Shown here piece after piece: positions 18,801 to 27,382 of a DNA stretch of 64,000 bases. Each line of letters starts with the position of its first letter. The first letter of the stretch is position 1. A program made the position numbers and the translations under genes. The stretch is from Melanopsichium pennsylvanicum (taxonomy: Eukaryota > Basidiomycota > Ustilaginomycetes > Ustilaginales), in the NCBI GenBank assembly GCA_900208305.1, contig OAPG01000001.1, positions 1,302,001 to 1,366,000 on the forward strand, read 5' to 3'. A model generated the notes under the pieces. The model made no database searches, was not told where the DNA came from, and was given only the letters and a program-made list of their open reading frames with translations.

Positions 18801-20046
18801 ACCGTTGATCCGTTTTCTTCTTTTCCTCGAAATGCCCGAGTCACAGACTCTTCGCAAGAAGCTTGGCAAGTACGACTCTTATGTTATTCGCGATGGTGAT
18901 CTTTACCAGCGCAAAGATGGAGAGCTTTACCGAGTCTTGCCACGACGAGAAGCACAGCAGTTCGCTCGCTCGGTCCATAACCGAAGCCACATGGGAATCG
19001 CCAGCACGATTAGCATTTTACGATTACAGGAATCAGTTATTTGGCCTTCGATGTGGCGTGACGTGCGCGACATCATCAAGCGCTGCCCAACTTGCCAACA
19101 GTTTGGACCTCGACTCAGCAGCACCATCGATCCTGTTGTGATCACTTCGCCAATGGCTGTCTGGGCCATGGATTTCGTTAGTCTGCCGCTGTCTCAAGGT
19201 CGTAGTAAAGTGCTGGTTATAATCGATTACTTCAGTCGATTCGTTTGGGCATTCGCTTGCACGTATCAACGAGCGCGTGATGTAGTCAAGGCATTGCAGG
19301 AGTTACGCGATTCTCTTGGTATCTTGCCAGGAAAGATCATCACGGACGGTGGTTTGCATTTTGATTGCGCTGAAGTCTCAAACTTCCTAGTAGAGCATGA
19401 GGTCGAGCATATCATCACCTCTGCTTACGCACCTTGGGTCAATGGGTTGGTAGAACGTCATAACGGTCTTCTCATCCAAACATTGCGCAAGCTGATTGCC
19501 AATCCGCTCGACGATACCGACTTACCTCCTCAGCAATGGCATCCGTACTTGGCAGTAGCAGTACGAGAGCTCAATTGTCGTCCGATGCCAGCTATGGCAA
19601 ACTGGTCACCAGTCGAGCTTCTCTATGGATTTACTATCAAGGATAGTCGCGAGCAGCAAGGAGAGTACCCCTCTGACGTCGCAGCAGCAAAAAGTCAACG
19701 CGCATTTGTCGATGCAATCCGGGTTGAAGCCTCTGCTCACCTCGAAGAAGAGCAAGGTAAACGTGTTGCTCAGTCCACACCGTACCGTAGTTCAGTGGCT
19801 TATGAACCTGGCGATTTAGTCCTCAAGCACCGCACCCAGCTTGAATCAACTTATTCCACGGCAGCAAAGATGGCTCCTCGCTGGGAAGGACCCTATGCCA
19901 TTCAGTCTAAGCAGCGAAAATCATACATTGTTCGAAGCTTGATTGATGGACGACAAGAACGAGTTCATCAAGATCGACTCAAACCATACTGGCCTTCGCG
20001 AGAACTGGAAGAACCCGGCGATAGAGTTACAGAGCTTCGAGCTTAA
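15121..20046 (+). CDS. Gypsy Pol: protease, reverse transcriptase, RNase H, integrase (via -1 frameshift from Gag)
   Basis: Open in the pol frame from 15121 to TAA at 20044-20046, with no ATG near its beginning, so it is expected as a Gag-Pol fusion. Residues counted from 15145: a Gln/Pro repeat linker (about 190-290), aspartic protease VDDGASVNVVS (about 347), RT with WMDD (about 868), RNase H, integrase zinc finger HNRSHMG...CPTC (about 1275-1315), and a DDE core with MDF (about 1342), TDGGLHF (about 1400) and LVERHN (about 1436). A GPY/F-like C-terminus contains RWEGPY. The RNase H block reads VQSNWSIEGMGAVLMQ, where the family normally has a catalytic Asp at the Asn; this copy is probably RNase H-deficient. 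All other key residues I can place are present. Confidence 0.93.
15127..15133 (+). promoter_or_regulatory. Candidate -1 programmed ribosomal frameshift site, G GGA AAC
   Basis: The heptamer GGGAAAC sits in the gag frame as G|GGA|AAC, the canonical X XXY YYZ arrangement, three bases ahead of the gag TAA at 15137. Slippage by -1 enters the pol frame, which is open only from 15121, so the overlap is just 19 bases. Seven bases downstream of the heptamer, CCCTTTGG (15141-15148) can pair with CCAAATGGG (15183-15191) with one bulge, giving a plausible stimulatory stem. Confidence 0.75.
15697..16010 (+). repeat. 33 bp tandem repeat encoding Gln/Pro-rich 11-mers in gypsy Pol
   Basis: About nine in-frame copies of an 11-codon unit, QQQPPQQQQ(Q/H)Q, in the linker between the frameshift site and the protease. 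The reading frame is kept in every copy. The unit is nearly identical at the DNA level, consistent with recent expansion by slippage or unequal exchange. Confidence 0.9.
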
Positions 20047-20717
20047 AAACTCTATTGTGAAAACCCCACGTTCCGCGTTATGTGGTATTCAATACGATCG
20101 CATCGCTCCTCCTACCACCACCTCCCGCCATCACCATTCCTCTCTTACGCTGCATGCCTTTTTTCCGCGCATCAACTTGACCATCATCGTCACAATCGTC
20201 GCCAACCCCATTCATCATTGTCACCGCAAAAATTGCTTTCAGCACGATCGATATGCTCAATACCGCCATTACCTTCTTTCTTGGCCAACTCTCGAAGCTC
20301 TTGTCGATCATTGACATCAGCTGGCGCTCACGCACTTTGCAGCTGTCCTTTCACACTCGCTGTGGTACCTTCACCGGGTCACGACGCTTTTAATCTCTCG
20401 ATGACCACCGAATAAGTGACTATTCCCGCATAACCAACTTAAAGCGGCAATGACAGCACTGCCGCGGGACTTGCTTAAGCCATTTCCATTCCTCCGTTCT
20501 ACTATTCTACTGTTCGACTGTTTACTCGCACCTTGTATTGCAACGCCGCGTCTACTTTCGCAGCAGCAAGTTATACCAGCATTCTTTGCCGCAATGTATA
20601 GCATACTCGGCATCGTATCATTTCCTTTCCTTTCCACATTCGTTTCTCTCAGCGTTTAGTAATATCCTTGTTTTGTACGACGTCTCCGAGGACGGAGCCT
20701 GTTTCTGTTCGGGCCTC
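20047..20717 (+). other. Non-coding 3' tail of the gypsy element
   Basis: 671 bases between the pol stop and the 3' LTR, rich in C and T. There is no convincing ORF, and no clear polypurine tract directly at the LTR edge; the best purine-rich run is GAGGACGGAG near 20690, about 20 bases away. Confidence 0.6.
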
Positions 20718-20899
20718 TGTCACCGGTTATGCCTTTTGATATTTTCATTTTGTAATTTTTCATTTTCACACGAAAAATTCGACTTAGCTGCGGCCGAGTC
20801 GAGTTATCCCCTTCCCTTGGAATCATCATCTCCTTCAGCATCGCAATCAAGCCCTTTATTGTGTTTCCTTTTACTTTAGCTTAGTGATTATCATTGTCA
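20718..20899 (+). repeat. 3' LTR of the gypsy element
   Basis: 182 bp. It matches the 5' LTR except for G at 20801 (A at 13379). Confidence 0.95.
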
Positions 20900-20903
20900 A
20901 CGG
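20900..20903. repeat. Target-site duplication ACGG (right copy) of the gypsy element
   Basis: Direct repeat of 13292-13295, immediately after the 3' LTR. Confidence 0.88.
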
Positions 20904-23365
20904 TCCCTCGTTAGCTTTATTCCTAGAAAATGTGATACTTCTTGGCCATCCTCCATCTTCCATCGTTGCTTGATTTCTTGCTTGATCTTGTTGACGGCCT
21001 CCAACTTGGGTGCAATGATCAGGGTGTCGTCTACGTAGATAACTACTATGGCAAAGTTGTCCCCTGTTCCCCTTGTGTATACGCACGGTGCGCAGTCCAC
21101 TCGATGGAAGTTTGAACTGCGAAGGAACTTGTCAAACTCTAAGTGCCATTCCCTTCCGGACTGTTTTAAGCCATATAAGCCTTTCTTGACAAGATACACC
21201 TTTCCTTCGGGTACATTTGACCCGTTAGGTGGTTTCATGTATATAACGTGCTTGAGTGTTGAGTTTAAGTAGGCCTGAGTTATATCGAGCTGGTGGGTCT
21301 CCCAATCACGCTCGACCGCTAATGCTAGTAAGCCTCTGATTGCACTGACGGGTGCTACTGGAGCGAAAGTCTCCTCAAAGTCAATTCCTTCACGCTGTGT
21401 GAAACCCCTGGCAACCAGTCTTGCTTTGTGGCGGATGGGGATTCCATCTGCGTCCAGCTTGAGCCTAAGGATTATCCTGGAGTCTACGAGGTTCGCTCCC
21501 TCTGGCTTATCTACTATCTCCCAGGTTCCCATCGCTTCCAATCCTTCTAATTCCTTTCTGATGGCCTCATGCCACTGTTGGGCGTCATCGCCATTGAAAG
21601 CTTCCTTCAGCGTTGGTGTAAGGTTTAGCGTCGCTGACTGGGCTGAGCCAAGCAGCTTTTCCGCCCCCTTTGCCACAAACACCTTTCTTAGCAATCTCTC
21701 TGTATTTCCATTCGCCGTGTAGAGTTCTCCAAGGAGGTACTCGACTTCTTCTTCTTCGTGTTCTGTATTTTCTTCATTTTCTGCACTCTGCGTGTTTATC
21801 ACTGGTACATCAATGTCTGGCTCCAATGTGGTTTCAAACTCCAATTCCGGGGGTTCTTCTGTATCATCATACGTATGTTCATCATCTTCGATCGTAAGGT
21901 GTTCAACGCCCGTGATCTTGGGGCTTTCGACTTGCCTCCTTTGGTGCCATCCCTTTTGCTCGTGGAATGTTGCCGAGTTGCTCCATCGTATTGAGGGGCT
22001 ATGATCCGGAGTGTAGAACCTCCATCCCTTGCGTTCTTCATCGTATCCCGCCATGATGCCAGGTATGGCTCTGACTCCGTACTTGCCAACATGGTCTTTC
22101 TTTGGTAGGTGGACCCAAGCAAGGCATCCAAATACGCGCAGTTGCTGTGCCAGCCCGTGGGCTGTTCTTTTGTAAAATTCTTTGTAGGGAATTTTGCCGG
22201 TAATCGATGGTGTCAGATTAATCGTGTGTGCTGCTGCTAGGACTGCGTAGGGCCATAGTTCTTTGGGAACCGCTCGCTGAAACATCATGGCACGTGTTTG
22301 CTCTTGTACCAATCTAATTGTTCGCTCTGCCTTGCCGTTTTGCACGCTGGTGTGTGGTACAGTTCGTTGCCATTTGAAACCGATTTCCCTTTCCCATTGT
22401 ATAGCCGAAAGGTTAAACCACTCTCCTCCGTTATCGCTACGCAGTTTCATTAATTTCTGTCCAGTAGCGCGTTCGGCAGCTGTTACCCAGTCCTTTAGTG
22501 CCTGCAATGCTTCCGACTTCGCTAATAACGGCTTGACGTATACGTAAGACGAATAATCGTCAACAGCTACCAATGCAAAATGGTAATTCGGGTGGCCGCG
22601 TAGGTCTGTTAGGAGGTCGATATGTACTAGTTCGAGAGGGGCTGTGGTTGGTTCGATCTTTTTGCTGCTTGTCATTCTTGCCTTTGTTTGTTTTGCTTGG
22701 CTGCAGCAGTTGCAGTCTCTTGCTTCGTGATATAGCTTTGTTTCTTTGCTTAGGTAGTGTTTTTGGATTTGCTTCGTCTTGTCTCTGCCTGGGTGGCCGA
22801 ATCGCTCGTGCCAGAGCTTGCTGCTTGCTGTGTGTGTGCTGCTGATTTCTTCTTTGCTTGCTGTGTGTGTGCTGCTGATTTCTTCTTTGCTTGCTGTTGG
22901 CTTGTTCAATGCGACTGCTGTGCCAGTAGTTGCATTTGCTTGGGGTTTGTCTAAGTTAGCTGCGTTCAAGTGGCCGGTGATTTCCCATCTATTCTTGCTC
23001 TTGTTAATGTCAGTTTGGATTGCTGTGCCGTCATTTTGTATTATAGTGGCACTGGACTGTTCAAAAATCACTCGTGCACCCTCAGTCGTCAAAGCGGGAA
23101 CGGATAGCAGGTTTGTATTCAAGTGAGGTACATGGAGAACGTCCAACAGTGGTATGGTCTCATTTCCTACTAGCAAACTTGCGTCACCGATTGCTTCGAC
23201 CTTAAGCTTCTCCTGGCCTGCGGTACCAATATATCCTTTCTTGCTTGTTGGGCTGATCAGCTTGCTCGCGTCGTTCACCATGTGGTGTGTTGCACCTGAG
23301 TCGAGGATGAAAAGGTTTCGCTGCCGTTGTCCGGAGTTGCTTGTTGAGAGGGCGCACTCGCGTCC
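20900..23365 (-). CDS. Copia pol, N-terminal part: protease, integrase, RT (cut by gypsy insertion)
   Basis: Open from the amber codon that ends gag (23366-23368) down to the gypsy insertion. Order: aspartic protease ILDSGATHHM just after the amber; integrase zinc finger (HERFGHPG... CNCC) and D-D-E core (HIDLLTD, RSDNGGEW, NGKAERTIR); then RT with palm motifs KARLVARGF and YVDD. It stops at LTRDR, where the insertion lies, and the remaining RNase H is at 12428-13295. The first ATG is at 23281, after the protease active site, so translation must come from the gag frame. A 33 bp in-frame tandem duplication (KEEISSTHTAS twice) sits just before the integrase zinc finger. Confidence 0.92.
22823..22888 (-). 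repeat. 33 bp tandem duplication in copia pol
   Basis: Two perfect 33 bp copies (22823-22855 and 22856-22888) encode KEEISSTHTAS twice, in frame, between protease and integrase. Confidence 0.9.
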
Positions 23366-24421
23366 CTATTTGGCGTCTTCGTCAGTGAGTTGTACAGCGC
23401 TCTGGGGTTGCTGTGTGGGGCAGAAAATTGCGATGTGGCCGGGTTGACCGCATTTGTAGCACTTCGCTGGAGCTGTAGGGTTCGCCGGGTCACGTCTGCC
23501 GCGTTTGTAGGCTTCTTCGTTGACGATTTGCTTGTTACCCGACGATCTGAACTGCGTGGCTCTGGCTGAGGCTTGGAAGTCTTCGCCCGAAGCTTGCCTA
23601 GCTGATGGAATGTGGAATGTAGTAGGTTTGACTTGCCAATTTGTGCGACCTGATTTGATTCGACCTTCTAGCTCGGCTTCTTGGTGTTTCTTTGCTAGAG
23701 CGTGGTATGCGTACTCGTAGCTACATGCGGGACTGGCTGCCTTTAGCGAGTCAACAGTGCTTTGGTATAGCCAGTCGGACCTTGTGCACCGGTAGAGCGT
23801 GGATTTCTTGAGCTTGTCGCTCAGACTCTTATCGCCGAGCCTGGCGGCGTCGTTCCAGATTTGGTCGAGATCCTTACCTAGATTTACTATGTTTCTGTTG
23901 ATGAGTCTCACTTCATGCACTCGGTCATGTATTGCTTCAAGTTTAACTTCGTCATTGATTGTGAGTACTTTCTTGAGGTTTTGGTACAGGGTAGATCCGA
24001 GTTGACTGCCTTCGCCTTCATTGCGTACAATATATGTGTCGATCCTGCTCTCGGGGCTGTTGTCGCAGGCAGCGAGGATGAGGCCGAGTAGGTGTCGGTC
24101 AAGATCTTTGTCATATTTGGCGTCGTCCTTGGGGATAGCGCCAGTGAGAATTTTATCTGCGTTCTTGATTGTCTGAATGCAGTTGATAAATTTCGGTTGC
24201 CAGACGGCCCAATTGTTTTCGTTGAGCTTGGTAATGTTGGAAACGATGCTGATGACCGATCGCGGGATCTTGTCTGCTTCCCTAGGTTCTTGAGGTGCGT
24301 TGGTGTTGATAAGGCTGAATGCCTTTTCGAGGACTTGGTCCTCACTCCAATCTTCATGGGCTGCGCGAATTAGCGCCATGGTGCGGTCAAGTAGGGCAAC
24401 TGTATCTGCGCGGGGCGGCAT
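23366..24421 (-). CDS. Copia Gag, ending in an amber codon in frame with pol
   Basis: 351 residues, ATG at 24421, TAG at 23368-23366. It has a copia-type gag region (about 60-230, including LNENNWAVWQPKF and a long helical stretch) and one CCHC zinc knuckle CYKCGQPGHIAIFC (about 318-331) for RNA packaging. The protein forms the virus-like particle shell. Pol continues in the same frame directly after the stop, so the 24421-20900 stretch is one open frame broken only by this TAG. Readthrough would give a Gag-Pol fusion in the low ratio that retroelements need. Confidence 0.9.
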   Translation of the reverse strand: MPPRADTVALLDRTMALIRAAHEDWSEDQVLEKAFSLINTNAPQEPREADKIPRSVISIVSNITKLNENNWAVWQPKFINCIQTIKNADKILTGAIPKDDAKYDKDLDRHLLGLILAACDNSPESRIDTYIVRNEGEGSQLGSTLYQNLKKVLTINDEVKLEAIHDRVHEVRLINRNIVNLGKDLDQIWNDAARLGDKSLSDKLKKSTLYRCTRSDWLYQSTVDSLKAASPACSYEYAYHALAKKHQEAELEGRIKSGRTNWQVKPTTFHIPSARQASGEDFQASARATQFRSSGNKQIVNEEAYKRGRRDPANPTAPAKCYKCGQPGHIAIFCPTQQPQSAVQLTDEDAK

Positions 24422-24446
24422 GCTGGCTTGAGTTGGGCTTTGCTGA

Positions 24447-24463
24447 GCTTCAGACTCTTAATT
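24447..24463 (-). other. Candidate primer binding site matching the anticodon arm of tRNA-Lys(CUU)
   Basis: On the element strand, AATTAAGAGTCTGAAGC directly follows the 5' LTR. It has no TGG, so it does not fit a tRNA 3' end. Its first part is complementary to GACTCTTAAT, the anticodon-arm sequence of eukaryotic tRNA-Lys(CUU) as I know it. Priming from an internal tRNA fragment is established for Drosophila copia, which uses a 5' tRNA fragment. The assignment here is inference from a match of about ten bases. Confidence 0.45.
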
Positions 24464-24716
24464 AGTTGTAGGGAATGCTATTATTGGCTATTGCGCTGCT
24501 ATGATGGTTTTGTATATACATGAGTTATGGCTTTGCTTGATCTAACTACTAAGCTAGCCGGGAGTTCTGAGCTGGCCGGAAATTGCCGGAAGCTTCAGCT
24601 CCGAGCTATTGGATCTGATTGGTTGGTCTAAGGACTATGTGTCAGTCGGGCTGATGGTGGTTGGTTTGTTAGGTCTTTATTGTGTAACGTCGGATCTTCA
24701 TCGCGTCGCTTCAACT
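24464..24716 (-). repeat. 5' LTR of the copia element (right copy)
   Basis: 253 bp partner of 12181-12433. It carries T at 24511, 24534 and 24624, where the other copy has C, each in a TCG context. It should contain the element's promoter, reading leftward. Confidence 0.92.
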
Positions 24717-24721
24717 CTTAG
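24717..24721. repeat. Target-site duplication CTTAG (right copy) of the copia element
   Basis: Direct repeat of 12176-12180. Confidence 0.85.
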
Positions 24722-25501
24722 CACTTTGCCGCCTCCGATGAAAAGATACACTCTCGAAATTATGATGCTTTTTGACGTGATTTCCCATGGCGATGCTGAT
24801 TTTTGACATGGCGATGCAATACGATCTTTTGATCACCATCACCATCACCATGGATACTTGGATGCTTTTCCACGCTTGTGGCGGTGTCACTCTTATCAAG
24901 ATGCAATGCTGTCCGTATCAGCTTTCTCGGAACGTCAGGTTTGCAATAAGCGACGCTCGACTTTCCGGCGGAAACAACGTGGCGCTCTAATGGTTGATAT
25001 CAAATGAATCAAAGTTGCGTACTGCCGCGTACTGCTGCGTACTGCTGCGGGGTGAGCGGGGTGTTGCCTTGACATGAGAACAGGATGCGATTCATGCCTC
25101 GAGTCATTTGCTAAGTTAGTTACAGTAGAGTGTTGACACAAGCTAACCATGACCTCGTTTAATTCACACCAGCCGAGCCATGATTGCGGAAAAAGTTGGT
25201 TTGGGACGCAGTCTTCCGAAATTTTATTCTATGCCACGCCAAATTTATCGGAGAGCAGCTCGCTTTGCAGTGGCTCTGTTCATGATCTCAATCTTTCTCC
25301 GCGGGGCACACAGCATACCACAGTACCGCACACCTACAATCAAGCCATTTGATAAACAATCTAGCATACCAGCGACATCAACCCCTTTCAGACGCCGTCA
25401 CCGCCATCCTATTCTTTTCCGGCCCCATCAATTTGAAATGAACCTTTAGTCTCGGCGTTTTTCACTTTTTCAATATAATATTTTTTCTATGCTTGCATTA
25501 C
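24722..25501. other. Intergenic region between the copia element and the 5S gene
   Basis: About 780 bases. It contains a short CACCAT/CATCAC run near 24834-24852, a degenerate repeat of GTACTGC near 25019-25046, and small open frames without protein character. A TATA-like TATAATA at 25474-25480 lies 22-28 bases before the 5S start. Confidence 0.5.
25474..25480 (+). promoter_or_regulatory. TATA-like element of the 5S rRNA gene
   Basis: TATAATA sits 22-28 bases upstream of the 5S 5' end, where upstream TATA elements act in the 5S genes of some fungi such as Neurospora and fission yeast. Confidence 0.45.
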
Positions 25502-25619
25502 ATCTGCGGCCATAGAACATTGAAAGCACCGCATCCCGTCCGATCTGCGAAGTTAAGCAAGGTATCGCCTAGTCAGTACTGCGGTGGGGGACCACGCGGG
25601 AATCCTAGGTGCTGCAGTT
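25502..25619 (+). rRNA. 5S ribosomal RNA
   Basis: 118 nt that read as a eukaryotic 5S rRNA throughout: TCTGCGGCCATA at the 5' end, GAAAGCACCGCATCCCGTCC, GATCTGCGAAGTTAAGC, then TAGTACTGCGGTGGGGGACC (with one base variant), CACGCGGGAATCCTAGGTGC and a GCTGCAG 3' end that pairs with the 5' terminus to close helix I. A run of 13 T just downstream (about 25624-25636) is the RNA polymerase III terminator. No 18S, 5.8S or 28S sequence is nearby, so this is a copy outside the main rDNA repeat. Confidence 0.95.
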
Positions 25620-25623
25620 CCTT

Positions 25624-25636
25624 CTTTTTTTTTTTT
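25624..25636 (+). terminator. Oligo-T RNA polymerase III terminator of the 5S gene
   Basis: A long T-run begins about five bases after the 5S 3' end, the expected pol III stop signal. Confidence 0.85.
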
Positions 25637-25895
25637 CTCCTTTGTCCTCTTTGCCTTTTTTGTTGTGGCTTGCTTCGTTTTGTACTGCCCTGCTGATCTC
25701 AATGTTGAAGCGACAGGGACTCGCTACTTGACCAGCATTGATGGAAGCATACATCAACAATGCCTATGATGCACTGCCTCTTTTTTGCGTCAGTCGTCAC
25801 AAGGCTGTTCAGATTACACACTGTAACTGTACGATCAAGACGCGCCAAAAAGTGGGGTATATTCAAAGTTGATGATGACAAACGCTTTGTGTTGA

Positions 25896-26894
25896 CTATT
25901 GAAGACCTCTCTGAGCAAGCCTCATACTTGCAGGCATCCTGGGTGGCTCTCTTGTCACTGCCGTACTATTCGCCATAGGTACTGATGGTGGTTGTGGTTG
26001 TTGCTGCTGCTGCTGTACTTGTGCGGTCAATGTCGCTTGCATTGGCGTCAACATGACAGCTTTCTCTGGTAGAGGTGGAGGTTGATTTTCCCATCCCAAC
26101 TTTTCATCTTCCAATATCGCTTCTACATCATCATCATTGAAATCGCTCGTTTCTTCCCACATTTGACTGAAATCCAAATCCTGCGTTGTCCAAACCCTAT
26201 CCCCATCCTCTTTCCCTCCATCCTCATCCTTCCTGTGTCCACCTTCCCCTCCTCCTTGAACAGCTGGCATCCTTGTGAGGTAGGTCGGATCCAATTGTTC
26301 TGGTCTGATCCCAAACAGAGACTGATGCGAAAACGCTGTGGCGGGGAGGATCCAACTCCTTTCTCTCAACCTCTTGTGTCGTTCCCTATCCTCTTCGATT
26401 CTCCTTTGCATTTCGTTCGCAGACAGCAGTGTTTTACCCTTTTTCTCATCGCTCATTTCATACAAACTAGCTTTTCGCACTTCTAACCACATTTCAAGGT
26501 CTTCCAAACTCGGCGCGTCCAAGACGAAACGACTTTTCCATGCACCAATGATCCTTTCCACCGCACTCACGTTGAGCAATGCATCCCACCGATCTTCCGG
26601 TACAGCCAAGTCGAAGATTATGTACAGATCCCTTTCGAGGTAAATGCGAAAGAGCGTGCGGATGGTGGGGGAGAGCGTTTCATCGGTAAAGATCGCATCG
26701 ATGAGGAAAAGCAGGTTGATCCGACGATTGATGGAGCCACTTTTGCATTCGTCGATGATACATGACCAAAGGTCGGCATGAAGTGCTGGAGCATGTGTGA
26801 CGAGGTGATTGAGAGCGGCTTGAATTGTGGGTAAGGATGCATTCAGCCGTTTGAGGAGTTGAATGAATTGCAGCCGCGCTTGGAATGGGTCCAT
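25896..26894 (-). CDS. CTK3: CTD kinase I gamma subunit (CTK3 family)
   Basis: 332 residues, ATG at 26894. The N-terminus (about 1-130) is a helical CID-type domain as in Ctk3: MDPFQARLQFIQLLKRL, then a helix-rich segment with INRRINLLFLIDAIF. The Ctk3 C-terminal region follows (about 130-200), including LEMWLEVRKASLYEMSDEKK and RHKRLRERSWILP. The tail is acidic then Gln/Pro-rich and disordered. CTDK-I (Ctk1 kinase, Ctk2 cyclin, Ctk3) phosphorylates Ser2 of the RNA polymerase II tail in the nucleus during elongation; Ctk3 helps assemble the kinase-cyclin pair. The gene is divergent from the FTS1 homologue, sharing a 488 bp upstream region. Confidence 0.83.
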   Translation of the reverse strand: MDPFQARLQFIQLLKRLNASLPTIQAALNHLVTHAPALHADLWSCIIDECKSGSINRRINLLFLIDAIFTDETLSPTIRTLFRIYLERDLYIIFDLAVPEDRWDALLNVSAVERIIGAWKSRFVLDAPSLEDLEMWLEVRKASLYEMSDEKKGKTLLSANEMQRRIEEDRERHKRLRERSWILPATAFSHQSLFGIRPEQLDPTYLTRMPAVQGGGEGGHRKDEDGGKEDGDRVWTTQDLDFSQMWEETSDFNDDDVEAILEDEKLGWENQPPPLPEKAVMLTPMQATLTAQVQQQQQQPQPPSVPMANSTAVTREPPRMPASMRLAQRGLQ

Positions 26895-27382
26895 TGTGAC
26901 TGACCCGCTCTCCTAGTCGTGCCGGACCGATCTTATTAAAGTGATAGCGGGACTGATAGAGACCTTTTATCAACACAAGATTATTTGCCTCGGAAGATAA
27001 GGAGATGTGATGGCGCTTATAGCCGATGATGGAGAGGTGAGGAGGGTAAGGACGAAACTTTTGCAACTCTCTTGCAGGAAAGGTGATAAGAAGCTCGATG
27101 GAAAGCACAAAAATGGACTCGGGTCTCGGAGATGTGGAGCTGAAACGCACGCGCCAAAACGTGGTTGCATGTGCACTTTGCAGGGTTCATTAACTTTCTC
27201 AAACACCAACACCACCTCGAACCCCTCGTCTTCTTTCCTATACCTGACATTATTCCCTCTCCATCAACTCCTAATTCATCCATCACAGCACAAACATTAT
27301 AGGCGGCATCCTCTTTCAGCTTGATCACATCGCAATCACCCAAACGTCCACGAAGGCTCTTGAAAGGAGGCAAACCTCCAGG
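26895..27382. other. Shared divergent promoter region, CTK3 and FTS1
   Basis: 488 bases between two divergent ATGs. It contains GCGCCAAAA (near 27149), an E2F/MBF-like core, which may be chance. No other element is recognised. Confidence 0.5.

Larger units (their letters stand above)
13296..20899 (+). mobile_element. Ty3/gypsy LTR retrotransposon nested in the copia element
   Basis: 7604 bp with two 182 bp LTRs (TGTCACC...TTGTCA) that differ at a single base, flanked by a 4 bp ACGG duplication. Contents in order: LTR, primer site, gag with a zinc knuckle, pol in the -1 frame with protease, RT, RNase H, H2C2 and DDE integrase and a GPY/F-type C-terminus, a 671 bp non-coding tail, LTR. Integrase after RNase H defines Ty3/gypsy. 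There is no chromodomain after the integrase. Near-identical LTRs mean a recent insertion, younger than its copia host, whose LTRs differ at three positions. Confidence 0.96.
12181..24716 (-). mobile_element. Ty1/copia LTR retrotransposon, interrupted by a gypsy element
   Basis: Two 253 bp LTRs (12181-12433 and 24464-24716) flank, on the minus strand, gag, then protease-integrase-RT-RNase H. Integrase before RT is the defining Ty1/copia order. Removing the gypsy insert (7604 bp) and one 4 bp target duplication leaves an element of 4928 bp. It is flanked by CTTAG duplications. The coding frame is continuous across the gypsy insertion point once the insert is removed, so the element was hit while its pol frame was intact. 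A polypurine tract (GAGGGAGG on the element strand, about 12435-12442) lies next to the 3' LTR, and the pol stop codon lies just inside that LTR. Confidence 0.95.
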
